From positions 333,663-397,662 of the forward strand of contig NZ_JADLZT010000004.1 in the NCBI RefSeq assembly GCF_015453285.1: a DNA stretch of 64,000 nucleotides, in the 5' to 3' direction. This DNA comes from Lysobacter niastensis (GTDB taxonomy: Bacteria > Pseudomonadota > Gammaproteobacteria > Xanthomonadales > Xanthomonadaceae). A program made the translations under genes and the position numbers. Below, piece after piece: positions 50,875 to 59,811 of this stretch (its first letter is position 1; each line of letters begins with the position of its first letter). The notes beneath the pieces are model-generated. The model did no database searches and was not told where the DNA came from. It saw nothing but the letters and a program-made list of their open reading frames with translations.

Positions 50875-52137
50875 TCAGCCCTCGAACGGCGGCAACTTCT
50901 TCGCCACTGCGACGTTCTTCAGCTGCACGTATTTCGGGATGCCGTCGCGTCCGTAAGGCGGCGGCGACTCGCCGCGGATCAGTGGTTCGAGATAGCGGCG
51001 CGCGGCATCGGTGATGCCGTAGCCGTCCTTGCGGATGAAGGAGGACGGCATCTTCTTTTCGTGGTTCGCGATGTCCGCCAATGGAGCCGCCTCGATCTTC
51101 CAGCGATAGGGCGAATCGCTGGCGCGCACGATCACCGGCATCACGGCGTTCATGCCCTTGAGCGCGAACTGCACCGCCTTGATGCCGACCGCCTGCGCCT
51201 GGTCGAGGTCGGTCCGCGACGCGAGATGGCGAGCCGAGCGTTGCAGGTAGTCAGGCAGGGTCCAGTGCACCTTGTAGCCGAGCGCATCCTTGACGCGACC
51301 GGCGAGGAACGATGCCACGCCACCGAGCTGGGTATGCCCGAACGCGTCCTTGCCGGCGCCGGCATCGGCGACAAACTTGCCGTCGGCGGTCTGGATGCCC
51401 TCGCTGGCGACGACGACGCAATAGCCGACGCGTTCGACCGTGGCCTTCACGCGGGCGAAGAAACTGGCCTCGTCGTAAGGACGCTCGGGGAACAGGATCA
51501 GGTGCGGTGCTTCGTCCGGACCCTGGCCGGCCAAGCCCGACGCCGCGGCCAGCCAGCCGGCATGGCGGCCCATCGCCTCGTAGACGAAAACCTTGGTGGA
51601 GGTGTCGGCCATGGCGGCCACGTCGAGCGCGCATTCGCGCACCGACACGGCCGTGTACTTGGCGGCCGAGCCGAAGCCCGGGCAGCAATCGGTGACGGCC
51701 AGGTCGTTGTCGACCGTCTTCGGCACGCCCACGCAGGTCAACGGGTAACCGTACTCGGCGGCCAGTTGCGACACCTTCAATGCGGTGTCGGCCGAATCGT
51801 TGCCGCCGTTGTAGAGGAACCAGCGCACGTCGTGGGCCTGGAACACCGCCAGCAGGCGCTCATAACGGGCGCGATCCTGTTCCAGCGACTTGAGCTTGAC
51901 CCGGCAGGAGCCGAACGCGCCGCCCGGCGTATGGGCGAGGGCGCGGATCGCTGCAGCCGGCTCCTTGCTGGTGTCGATCAGGTCCTCACGCAGCGCGCCG
52001 AGGATGCCGTTGCGGGCAGCCAGCACCTTCACCCGGCGCGCACGCGCGGTCTGGATAACGGCAGAAGCGGTCGCGTTGATGACAGCGGTGACACCGCCAG
52101 ACTGCGCATACAGCAAGGTTCCGGAGGCCATGTCCAT
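50875..52137 (-). CDS. pfp: PPi-dependent 6-phosphofructokinase
   Basis: A 420-residue group II-type phosphofructokinase that uses pyrophosphate as donor, making glycolysis at this step reversible. The donor specificity is read from YNGGNDSADTA (GGND where ATP enzymes have GGDG) and VPKTVDNDLAVTD with Lys after the Pro. EAMGRHAGWLAAASG and SEGIQ also fit. In xanthomonads this is the usual phosphofructokinase. Its neighbours ppa and hppA also handle PPi. Confidence 0.93.
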   Translation of the reverse strand: MDMASGTLLYAQSGGVTAVINATASAVIQTARARRVKVLAARNGILGALREDLIDTSKEPAAAIRALAHTPGGAFGSCRVKLKSLEQDRARYERLLAVFQAHDVRWFLYNGGNDSADTALKVSQLAAEYGYPLTCVGVPKTVDNDLAVTDCCPGFGSAAKYTAVSVRECALDVAAMADTSTKVFVYEAMGRHAGWLAAASGLAGQGPDEAPHLILFPERPYDEASFFARVKATVERVGYCVVVASEGIQTADGKFVADAGAGKDAFGHTQLGGVASFLAGRVKDALGYKVHWTLPDYLQRSARHLASRTDLDQAQAVGIKAVQFALKGMNAVMPVIVRASDSPYRWKIEAAPLADIANHEKKMPSSFIRKDGYGITDAARRYLEPLIRGESPPPYGRDGIPKYVQLKNVAVAKKLPPFEG

Positions 52138-52305
52138 TCCAGGATTGGGGCCGGTATGCGGTAAGCTGCCCGCATTGTTGGGCCCGGTGGGCGTGTCGCG
52201 CGAGTGTAGCGCCGCCGCACCCCGGGCCAGCGGCTGGGGCAGGGCCCGAGGTCGCGCGGGTCCGCCACGGGCCGCACGGATTTTCTTGTTCTAGGAGTGA
52301 AGTTG

Positions 52306-52884
52306 ATGCGATTGGTTCTTCTGGGCGCGCCCGGTTCCGGCAAGGGCACGCAAGCCGCGCGCCTCAAGGAGCATCTGCAGGTGCCGCACATCTCGACCGG
52401 CGACCTGCTGCGCGCCGAAGTCGCCGCCGGCACGAAGCTCGGCCTCGAAGCCAAGGAGATCATGGCCGCGGGCAACCTCGTCAGCGACGAGATCCTGCTG
52501 GGCATGCTCGAGGATCGCTTCTCGCGCCCCGACACCGCCGGCGGCTTCATCCTCGACGGCTATCCGCGCAACCAGGCCCAGGCCGACGCGCTGGACAAGC
52601 TGCTGGGCCGCATCCGCCAGCCGATGGACTTCGCCGTGCAGCTGGAAGTGCCGACCGAACTGCTGGTCGAGCGCATCGCCGGCCGTGCCAAGGCCGAAGG
52701 CCGCGCCGACGACAGCCCGGAATCGGTGCGCACGCGCCTGCAGGTGTACGAGAACTCCACCGCGCCGGTCATCGAGTTCTATCGCCAGCATGGCCAGCTG
52801 ACCGTCGTCGACGGCGTGGGCTCGCTGGACGAGGTGTTCAACCGGATCATCGAGGCGCTGGCGCCGGTGAAGGAAGTCGGTTGA
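52306..52884 (+). CDS. adk: Adenylate kinase
   Basis: A 192-residue enzyme interconverting ATP, ADP and AMP. P-loop GAPGSGKGTQAARL at residues 7-20, AMP site HISTGDLLRAEV, and GGFILDGYPRNQAQADAL are intact. The LID is the short type, without the zinc-binding insertion, which explains the length. The ATG at 52306 is chosen because AGGAG lies eight bases before it; a GTG at 52297 would add three residues and overlap that site. Confidence 0.96.
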   Translation: MRLVLLGAPGSGKGTQAARLKEHLQVPHISTGDLLRAEVAAGTKLGLEAKEIMAAGNLVSDEILLGMLEDRFSRPDTAGGFILDGYPRNQAQADALDKLLGRIRQPMDFAVQLEVPTELLVERIAGRAKAEGRADDSPESVRTRLQVYENSTAPVIEFYRQHGQLTVVDGVGSLDEVFNRIIEALAPVKEVG

Positions 52885-52891
52885 GGTTCTT

Positions 52892-53016
52892 CTCCCTCTC
52901 CCGCTTGCGGGAGAGGGGTTGGGGTGAGGGCAGTGAGGTTGCTGCGGTAGTCTCCGGCAGCGAAGCCGGCCGCCCCCCTCACCCCTTGCCCTCTCCCGCA
53001 CGCGGGAGAGGGGGAG
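52892..53016. repeat. Inverted-repeat element of the CCCTCTCCCGC type
   Basis: Two imperfect inverted copies face each other: 52892-52930 (CTCCCTCTCCCGC, then GCGGGAGAGGGGTTGGGGT and GAGGG) and 52976-53016 (CCCTCACCCC then CTCTCCCGC and GCGGGAGAGGGGGAG). Each copy holds its own small hairpin CTCTCCCGC/GCGGGAGAG. It looks like a short palindromic repeat family dispersed in proteobacterial genomes. It sits between adk and mpl and could end adk transcription. Confidence 0.78.
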
Positions 53017-53077
53017 TTGGTGCCATGCGGGAGTCGCTTCGCTGCACCGGACCGCGAACGGGTAGGGATCTGTCACT

Positions 53078-54514
53078 TTGAAGCTACATATTCTTGGCAT
53101 CGCCGGCACCTTCATGGGCGGCGTCGCCGCGCTCGCGCGCGAACTCGGGCATGAGGTCGAAGGCAGCGACCAGGCGGTGTATCCGCCGATGTCGACGCAG
53201 CTCGAGCAGCTCGGCATCGAACTCAGGCAGGGCTACAAGCCCGAGCACATCTCCGCCGGCTGCGACGAGATCGTCGTCGGCAACGCGCTTTCGCGCGGCA
53301 ATGCCGCGGTGGAGCAGGTGCTGGACGACGGCCGCCGCTACACCTCCGGCGCGCAGTGGCTCAGCGAACACCTCCTGCCCGGGCGCGACACGCTGGCGGT
53401 GGCCGGCACGCATGGCAAGACCACGACCACCACGATCCTGACCTACCTGCTACAGGCGGCCGGGCGCGAGCCGGGCTTCCTGATCGGCGGAGTCGCCGAG
53501 GACTTCGGCGTCTCGGCGCGAGTGGGCGGCGGCCGCGAGTTCGTGGTCGAGGCCGACGAGTACGACACCGCGTTCTTCGACAAGCGCAGCAAGTTCGTCC
53601 ACTACCGTCCGCTAGTGGCGATCCTCAACAACCTGGAATACGACCACGCCGACATCTTCCCGGACGTGGCCGCGATCCAGCGCCAGTTCCACCATCTCGT
53701 GCGCACCGTGCCGCGCCGTGGCCGCCTGATCGTCAACGGCGAGGACAAGCACCTGGCCGAAGTGCTGGCGATGGGCTGCTGGACCCCGGTGGAGACCTTC
53801 GGCCTCGACGCCAGCCTGGTGCCGCAGGCCGCCGAAGCGCACGTGATGCACGGCGACCGCGCCGACGAGCGCATCGCCGCGCATGCCGCGTTCAACTGGA
53901 CTGCACGCCTGATCAACGAGGACGGCAGCGCGTTCTGGGTCATCCACGACGGTGCCGAGGTCGGCGAGGTGCACTGGCCGCTGCTGGGCCGGCACAACGT
54001 GATGAACGCACTCGCGGCACTGGCCGCCGCGCACGCGGTCGGCGTCGAAGTCGCCAGCGTGCTGCCGGCGCTCGCCCAGTTCCGCAGCGTCAAGCGCCGC
54101 ATGGAAGTGATCGGCCAGGCCGACGGCATCACCGTGTACGACGACTTCGCCCACCATCCGACCGCGATCGCGACGACACTGGCCGGGTTGCGCGCGAAGG
54201 TCGGCGACGCACGCATCGTGGTGGCGATGGAGCCGCGCAGCAATTCGATGCGACTGGGTGCTCACGCCGAAGCTCTGGCGCCGTCGCTGGACATCGCCGA
54301 CACGGTCGTGTTCCTGCACCGCCCCGAGCTGGCCTGGGATGCCGGCAAGGTGGTCGGCGCACTGCGCGGCGAGGGCGTCGCAGTCCCCGATGCCGACGCC
54401 CTGATCGCAGCATTGCGCGAGCGTGCACGGCGCGGCGACCACGTGGTGTTCATGTCCAACGGCGGCTTCGACGGCGCCCCGCGCCGTTTCCTCGCGGTCC
54501 TGCAGCAGGGCTGA
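53078..54514 (+). CDS. mpl: UDP-MurNAc : L-Ala-gamma-D-Glu-meso-DAP ligase
   Basis: A 478-residue Mur ligase that recycles cell-wall tripeptide by joining it to UDP-N-acetylmuramic acid. Landmarks: HILGIAGTFMGGVAALAREL at the N-terminus, the P-loop VAGTHGKTTTTTILTYLLQA, VEADEYDTAFFDKRSKFVHY, LLGRHNVMNALAALAAAH and VYDDFAHHPTAIATT. The start codon is TTG, and no ATG occurs before residue 13, so the TTG is needed for a complete N-terminus. Confidence 0.95.
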   Translation: MKLHILGIAGTFMGGVAALARELGHEVEGSDQAVYPPMSTQLEQLGIELRQGYKPEHISAGCDEIVVGNALSRGNAAVEQVLDDGRRYTSGAQWLSEHLLPGRDTLAVAGTHGKTTTTTILTYLLQAAGREPGFLIGGVAEDFGVSARVGGGREFVVEADEYDTAFFDKRSKFVHYRPLVAILNNLEYDHADIFPDVAAIQRQFHHLVRTVPRRGRLIVNGEDKHLAEVLAMGCWTPVETFGLDASLVPQAAEAHVMHGDRADERIAAHAAFNWTARLINEDGSAFWVIHDGAEVGEVHWPLLGRHNVMNALAALAAAHAVGVEVASVLPALAQFRSVKRRMEVIGQADGITVYDDFAHHPTAIATTLAGLRAKVGDARIVVAMEPRSNSMRLGAHAEALAPSLDIADTVVFLHRPELAWDAGKVVGALRGEGVAVPDADALIAALRERARRGDHVVFMSNGGFDGAPRRFLAVLQQG

Positions 54515-54565
54515 TCGTGTCCGCACGCGCTTGCCGGTCGTGCAGGCGCGCGTAAACTGGCCGCG

Positions 54566-55150
54566 ATGCCGAACGCGCCCACCGAATCGCTCGGACTGTT
54601 CCCGCTGCACACCGTGCTGGTGCCCGGCGGTTCGCTCGGGTTGCGCGTGTTCGAGCCGCGCTACCTCGACCTGATCCGCGACTGCGGCCGCGTCGGCAAG
54701 GGCTTCGGCATCTGCCTGATCCTGGACGGAGAGGAGGTCGGCGCACCCGCGTCGGCCGCGGCCTACGGCACCGAGGCGCTGATCGAGGACTTCGGCCGCG
54801 GCGACGACGGCCTGCTGACGTTGCGCGTCCGCGGCGCCCGCCGCTTCCACACGCAACGCGTGCGGGTTCGCGACAACGGCCTGCAGGTGGCCGACGTGGA
54901 ATGGTGCGACCCGGATCTCGGCGAATCGGTCAGGCCCGAGCACGGCCTGCTGACAACATTGCTGGAACGGCTGCTCGAGCGCATCGGCGGCGAGCATGCG
55001 AGTGCGCCCAAGGCGCAGTTCGACGACGCCGCCTGGGTTGGCTGGCGCCTGGCCGAGTTGCTGCCCCTGCAGGACGAGCAGCGCCAGGCGCTGCTGCAGA
55101 TCGACAACCCGCACCAGCGGCTGGATCGCTTGCTGGCGCTACTGCCCTGA
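54566..55150 (+). CDS. LON substrate-binding domain protein
   Basis: A 194-residue protein consisting of a LON N-terminal (LAN/ASB) domain alone, without protease domain: LGLFPLHTVLVPGGSLGLRVFEPRY, then GICLI, and a helical C-terminus ending NPHQRLDRLLALL. Such stand-alone proteins are conserved in proteobacteria; the role is not established. It is convergent with the DedA-PAP2 gene and their 3' ends overlap by 12 bases. Confidence 0.88.
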   Translation: MPNAPTESLGLFPLHTVLVPGGSLGLRVFEPRYLDLIRDCGRVGKGFGICLILDGEEVGAPASAAAYGTEALIEDFGRGDDGLLTLRVRGARRFHTQRVRVRDNGLQVADVEWCDPDLGESVRPEHGLLTTLLERLLERIGGEHASAPKAQFDDAAWVGWRLAELLPLQDEQRQALLQIDNPHQRLDRLLALLP

Positions 55151-57142
55151 CGTTGCCGGCGCGGTGCGCAGCCGCAGCACCGGCGCGCCACTGGCGGGAT
55201 GCGGACTCTCGACGGACTCGAAGTCCTTCAACGCGGACTTCACCAGCGCGTGCGCGTGGCCGTCGTCCTTCTCGGGCAGCCACAGCACCGCCGAGTCCAG
55301 TGGGCGGGACAAGCGCAGCGTCTGCGTCGTGCCCACCCAAAGCGGCGTGCCGTCATTGAGTATCGCCGGCGCCTGCCACAGGCGAAGGGCGTACTGTTCA
55401 TTGCCGTCGCGGCCATCGTGCAGCAGCAACAGGGTTTCCGCATGCGCATCCAGCGTGGCCGGAAGCACCGGCTGCTCGCGCGCCGGCGTGTCTTCGTCGA
55501 GCAGGCCCACGGTCGCGACCCAGTCCGCCTGCGGCTGCACGCGCCAGCCCTGGGTGACCAGGCGAGCACGCAGCGGCTCCAGTGGCCCAGCGACCTGCAC
55601 GTCCAGCGGCCAGCGGCGGCGGATGTCGCGCTCGTTGCGCTGGTCGGGCAGCGTCGCCCAATCCCGTTGCCACCACTGCTCGTGCGCGAGCACGGTGGTC
55701 GGCGTGGCGGCTTCGAACTTCGCAAGCAGGGCATCCACACTGCGCGGCGCATGCCACACCGCGGCCAGTGCGAACGTCCCGTAGAACAGGATCGCCAGCG
55801 GCCGCATCCAGAAGGAGCGGGCGACGTGGCGGCGGTAGGCGATGCCCAGCATCAGCAGCCACAGGATGCCGAACAGCGTGCCGCCGACGAGGTCGCTGGG
55901 CCAATGCGCGCCCAGGTAAAGGCGCGCGAATCCGAGCAGCGTGGTCACGATGCCGGCCACCAGGTAGGGCCACACGCGAGTGCGCCCGGGCAACTCGCGT
56001 GCGATCAGCACGGCGAAGAAGCCGAAGACAATCGTGCTCATCGTCACCGCCACCGACGGAAAGCCGAAGCCTTCCGGCGCAGTGGGCGGACGTGGCATGT
56101 CGATCGCCTGTTCCAGCAACGCCGTCAGTGCCAGGCCGAACACGAGCGCCGCCACCCAGTGCGTCGCCGCCATCCAGCGTCGGCGCCACAGCAGATATCC
56201 GAGCGCGACCACCGCCGCCGGCCCGAGCACGGCGGCATCGCCGAGGCTGGCCAGCGCCGCCATCAGGCGGTCCGCCAGCGGGTTGCGCAGGTTCCACATG
56301 AACTCGTGCACGCGGTGGTCGATCGCAAGCGGGCCACCGCTCGCGAGCAGCGAAGCCAGCAGCGTGAACCAGGCCCAGCTGATCGCCAGCAGGCATGCCG
56401 CCAGCATCACCAGCGAAGGCGACTCCGGGCGGTTGGGGTCGATCAGCGCTGCTGCGTAGCGTCCCAGGTGTGGATGCGCGCGCGTCCATCGCAGCGCCCT
56501 GGAGAGCAGGTTGTCGGCATGCGCCGCGAACCAGCGCCAGGTGTAGAGCACGCAGGCCCACACCAGCGCGATCGCGACCACCAGCGTGCCCAGCACGATG
56601 GCGAGGCGATCGGCGACCGCGGCGACGGCGTTATAGGAAGCCCCGAGCACCCAGCCAGGTGCCAGGAACGATGCCGACCAGAAGACGCAGGCAGCCAGGC
56701 TGGGCAGCGCGTAACGTCGCAGCGGCATGTGCAGCATGCCGGCGATGGCCGGCACGAACGGGCGTACCGCCCCGACGAAGCGGGCGATCACGATGCTCTT
56801 GGTGCCATGGCGCCGGAACATCGACTCGCCGCTGTCCAGCCATTGCGGGTAGCGCGAGAACGGCCAGCGGCTGCGCAGCTGCGGCCCCCATCGGCGCCCG
56901 ATCCAGTAGCTCAGCCCATCACCGATGAAGGCGCCAAGCGTCGCGCACACCAGGGCGTAAGGACCATTGATGTGTCCGAGGCCGATCAGCGCGCCGACGG
57001 CGAACAGCAGCGGCAGCGCCGGCACGACGATGCCGAGGATCACCAGGGCGTCGCAGAACGCGATCAGGAAGATGAGGGCGCCGGCAGCGGTGGGGTGGGC
57101 GCTGATCCATGCGGTCGCGCTTTCGAGCCAGGCGGATTCCAT
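55139..57142 (-). CDS. DedA / PAP2 / LssY-C membrane fusion protein
   Basis: A 667-residue inner-membrane protein. Residues 1-210 form a DedA/SNARE-associated domain (GAFIGDGLSYWIGRRWG, FSRYPQWLDSGESMFRRHG, FVGAVRPFVPAIAGM), a family linked to undecaprenyl-phosphate and lipid flipping. Residues about 250-440 form a PAP2 phosphatase domain (DMPRPPTAPEGFGFPS; FARLYLGAHWPSDLVGG). The last about 190 residues match the LssY C-terminal region. In the PAP2 domain the PSGH motif reads PSVA, so the usual His is missing, though the third-motif His in LGAHWPSD is kept. Activity may be altered or lost. Confidence 0.85.
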   Translation of the reverse strand: MESAWLESATAWISAHPTAAGALIFLIAFCDALVILGIVVPALPLLFAVGALIGLGHINGPYALVCATLGAFIGDGLSYWIGRRWGPQLRSRWPFSRYPQWLDSGESMFRRHGTKSIVIARFVGAVRPFVPAIAGMLHMPLRRYALPSLAACVFWSASFLAPGWVLGASYNAVAAVADRLAIVLGTLVVAIALVWACVLYTWRWFAAHADNLLSRALRWTRAHPHLGRYAAALIDPNRPESPSLVMLAACLLAISWAWFTLLASLLASGGPLAIDHRVHEFMWNLRNPLADRLMAALASLGDAAVLGPAAVVALGYLLWRRRWMAATHWVAALVFGLALTALLEQAIDMPRPPTAPEGFGFPSVAVTMSTIVFGFFAVLIARELPGRTRVWPYLVAGIVTTLLGFARLYLGAHWPSDLVGGTLFGILWLLMLGIAYRRHVARSFWMRPLAILFYGTFALAAVWHAPRSVDALLAKFEAATPTTVLAHEQWWQRDWATLPDQRNERDIRRRWPLDVQVAGPLEPLRARLVTQGWRVQPQADWVATVGLLDEDTPAREQPVLPATLDAHAETLLLLHDGRDGNEQYALRLWQAPAILNDGTPLWVGTTQTLRLSRPLDSAVLWLPEKDDGHAHALVKSALKDFESVESPHPASGAPVLRLRTAPATSGQ

Positions 57143-57241
57143 CGGGCGATTATAGGCAGCGGGTCGATGACAGGGCGATGGCTGGACCGGCGTGAAGCGC
57201 GCCGTTCGCGGCCGATGGTGGCGATTACGTACACTGATGCC

Positions 57242-57919
57242 ATGCGAGCCCATTCCGTTGCCAGTGCAGACGCCATTGAAGTGCAGGCCCTCAAGGCCGA
57301 CACCTTCGGGCGGATCTCGCTGATGCGCGGCGAGCGCGGGCTGTTCGTACGCCGCGACCTCGGGCATGTGCCGCTGTGGGTGCGGCTGCCAGCCTGGTGG
57401 CTGGCACGGCGTGAGGCGCGCGCGCTGCAGTGCGTCGATGGCCTGCCTGCCATGCCGCAGTTGCTCGGATGGGACGGGCGGCGGCTCGACCGCAGCTACC
57501 TCGACGGTGCGGCGATGTACCAGCGCCCGCCACGAGGGGATGTCGCCTACTTCCGCCAGGCACGACGCCTGCTCCAGTTGCTGCATCGCCGCGGGCTGGC
57601 GCACAACGACCTAGCCAAGGAAGCCAACTGGCTGGTTCTGGCCGACGGCACTCCGGCGATCATCGATTTCCAGCTGGCGACCCGCGGCCGCCCGCGCTCC
57701 CGCTGGATGCGCCTGCTTGCGCGGGAGGACCTGCGGCATCTGCTCAAGCACAAGCGCACCTATTGCGCGACCGCGTTGACGCCGGTCGAGCGGCGCGTCC
57801 TTAAGCGCCACTCATGGCTGCGCGAAGCATGGTTCGCGACCGGCAAGCCGGTCTACCGGTTCGTAACGCGCCGGTTGCTGCAATGGGAAGACAATGAAGG
57901 CCAGGGCCCGAAGCCGTAA
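57242..57919 (+). CDS. RIO/InaA-like kinase
   Basis: A 225-residue small kinase fold. The catalytic loop is GLAHNDLAKEANWLVL (Asp and Asn in HNDxxxxxN) and the metal Asp is in PAIIDFQLATRG, in place of DFG. The protein lacks a clear Gly-rich loop at the N-terminus. It resembles the RIO-like/lipopolysaccharide-kinase (InaA, WaaP) group of single-domain kinases. Substrate unknown; an envelope lipid or glycan is possible given the divergent DedA-PAP2 gene. An ATG at 57215 would add nine residues. Confidence 0.75.
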   Translation: MRAHSVASADAIEVQALKADTFGRISLMRGERGLFVRRDLGHVPLWVRLPAWWLARREARALQCVDGLPAMPQLLGWDGRRLDRSYLDGAAMYQRPPRGDVAYFRQARRLLQLLHRRGLAHNDLAKEANWLVLADGTPAIIDFQLATRGRPRSRWMRLLAREDLRHLLKHKRTYCATALTPVERRVLKRHSWLREAWFATGKPVYRFVTRRLLQWEDNEGQGPKP

Positions 57920-57959
57920 TTCTCGGCACTGATCGAAGCGGGCTCCAAGGAGACATGCC

Positions 57960-58808
57960 ATGCGTACCCTGTCCGGCAAGACCCTGTTCATCACCGGCGC
58001 ATCGCGGGGCATCGGCCGTGCGATCGCGCTGCGCGCCGCGCAGGACGGCGCCAATATCGCGATCGCCGCCAAGTCGGACGTGCCCAACCCGAAACTGCCG
58101 GGCACGATCCATAGCGTCGCCCGCGAAGTCGAGGCGGCCGGCGGCAAGGCACTGCCGCTGAAGTGCGACATCCGCGAGGAAGACGATGTCCGCGCGGCCG
58201 TGGCTGCGACCGTGGATGCGTTCGGCGGCATCGACATCCTCATCAACAATGCCAGCGCGATCTGGCTGAGGGGCACGCTCGACACGCCGATGAAGCGCTA
58301 CGACCTGATGCAGGACGTCAATGCGCGCGGCACCTTCCTGTGCGCGCAGGCCTGCCTGCCGCACCTGCTCAAAGCGCCGGACCCGCACATCCTGTCGCTG
58401 GCGCCACCGCTCAACCTCGAGCCGAAATGGTGGGCGCCGCACACGGCCTACACGCTGGCGAAGATGGGCATGAGCTTCGTGACGCTGGGCCTGGCGGCGG
58501 AGTTCGGCCCGCAGGGCGTGGCGGTCAATGCCCTGTGGCCGCGCACCGTCATCGCCACGGACGCGATCAACATGATCCCCGGCGTGCAGGCCGAGCAGTG
58601 CCGCAAGCCCGAGATCGTCGCCGACGCCGCGCACACGGTGCTGCTGCGGCCGGCGGAGGGATATTTCGGGCACTTCCTCATCGACGATGACGTGCTGTTC
58701 GCCGTTGGCGTCACCGATTTCACCCAGTATGCGGTCGATCCGAGGGCGCAGCACCTGCTTCCGGACCTGTTCCTGACCGAGTCGCAGCTCGCCCGCAAGC
58801 CGCGCTAG
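57960..58808 (+). CDS. Short-chain dehydrogenase/reductase (HSDL2-like)
   Basis: A 282-residue classical SDR. The cofactor motif is FITGASRGIGRAIALRAAQ and NNASAIWLRG follows; the catalytic Tyr/Lys are in HTAYTLAKMGMSF. The usual active-site Ser region reads HILSLAPPLNLEP, as in HSDL2-type SDRs. These are peroxisomal in eukaryotes and linked to lipid metabolism, but the bacterial substrate is unknown. A GGAG precedes the start. Confidence 0.9.
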   Translation: MRTLSGKTLFITGASRGIGRAIALRAAQDGANIAIAAKSDVPNPKLPGTIHSVAREVEAAGGKALPLKCDIREEDDVRAAVAATVDAFGGIDILINNASAIWLRGTLDTPMKRYDLMQDVNARGTFLCAQACLPHLLKAPDPHILSLAPPLNLEPKWWAPHTAYTLAKMGMSFVTLGLAAEFGPQGVAVNALWPRTVIATDAINMIPGVQAEQCRKPEIVADAAHTVLLRPAEGYFGHFLIDDDVLFAVGVTDFTQYAVDPRAQHLLPDLFLTESQLARKPR

Positions 58809-59680
58809 GTCGAGCCCGGCGCAGGCGGCAACGCTTGCCCGCACTGGCGGCAGTACGCCGCCAGTGGGTCGTGCCCCTGCAGGCCGCAGGCCGTGCACAG
58901 GCGAGGGTCCGCCTGCCCGGCATCGGGTCCGCCGCGCAGGCTGCTGGCGAGTTCCGCGGTGTAGATGCCGGTCGGCACGGCGATGATGCTGTAGCCGATC
59001 AGGATCAGTACCGAGGTGACGAACCGCCCCAGCGCCGACTGCGGCGCGATGTCGCCAAACCCGACCGTGGCCATCGTCACGATCGCCCAGTAGATGCTGG
59101 TCGGGATGTCGGTGAAGCCATGGTGCGGTCCTTCGACGACGTACATCAGCGCACCGAACACCACTGCGATCGTCACCAGCGCCGACAGGAACAGCAGGAT
59201 CTTGCGCCGGCTGCGAACCAGCGCGCCCATCAGCACGCCACTTTCCTCGACATAGCGGGTCAGCTTGAGCACGCGGAACAACCGCAGCATGCGCAGGACC
59301 CGCACCACGAGCAGGCTCTGGCTGCCCGGTACCAGCAACGACAGGTACGTTGGCAGGATCGAGAACAGATCGATCAGGCCCCACAAGCTCAAAGCGTAAC
59401 GCAGCGGATTGCGCACAACCGCAAGCCGCATCGCGTACTCGATGCTGAACAGCAGCGTGAACGCCCACTCCATCGAATACAGCAGACGGGCATGGCGAGT
59501 GTGTATGGAGGCGACGCTGTCCAGCATGATCACCAGCACGCTGGCGAGGATGGCGAAGATCAGCAACAGGTCGAAATTGCGTGCGCGCCGCGTGTCGTGG
59601 CGGTAGATGATGTCGAACCATGTCCTCCGCCAGCCGGTTTCACTGGCCGGTTCGAGCGTCGGGTCGGCCTGCAGGCGCAT
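58805..59680 (-). CDS. Voltage-gated potassium channel with C-terminal zinc ribbon
   Basis: A 291-residue six-helix channel of the Kv type. The S4 sensor is VVRVLRMLRLFRVLKLTRY, with Arg/Lys every third residue; the pore contains IYWAIVTMATVGFGDIAPQS with the TVGFGD selectivity filter. After the S6 helix a short tail carries CTACG and CRQCG, a CX2C...CX2C zinc ribbon. The start at 59680 is chosen because homology begins with MRLQADPTLEPAS; the frame stays open upstream. Confidence 0.9.
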   Translation of the reverse strand: MRLQADPTLEPASETGWRRTWFDIIYRHDTRRARNFDLLLIFAILASVLVIMLDSVASIHTRHARLLYSMEWAFTLLFSIEYAMRLAVVRNPLRYALSLWGLIDLFSILPTYLSLLVPGSQSLLVVRVLRMLRLFRVLKLTRYVEESGVLMGALVRSRRKILLFLSALVTIAVVFGALMYVVEGPHHGFTDIPTSIYWAIVTMATVGFGDIAPQSALGRFVTSVLILIGYSIIAVPTGIYTAELASSLRGGPDAGQADPRLCTACGLQGHDPLAAYCRQCGQALPPAPGST

Positions 59681-59811
59681 GGGGGTCTCCGGGCGAGGCG
59701 CGGCCCGGCGATGGTGCCCTGCCGCCGGTGTGCGCGACGCGAGGGAGCCGGGCATCCGGGGGCGCGATGCGCGACAATGGCGTTTTCCGCCCCACGCAAT
59801 CCTCCCGCACC

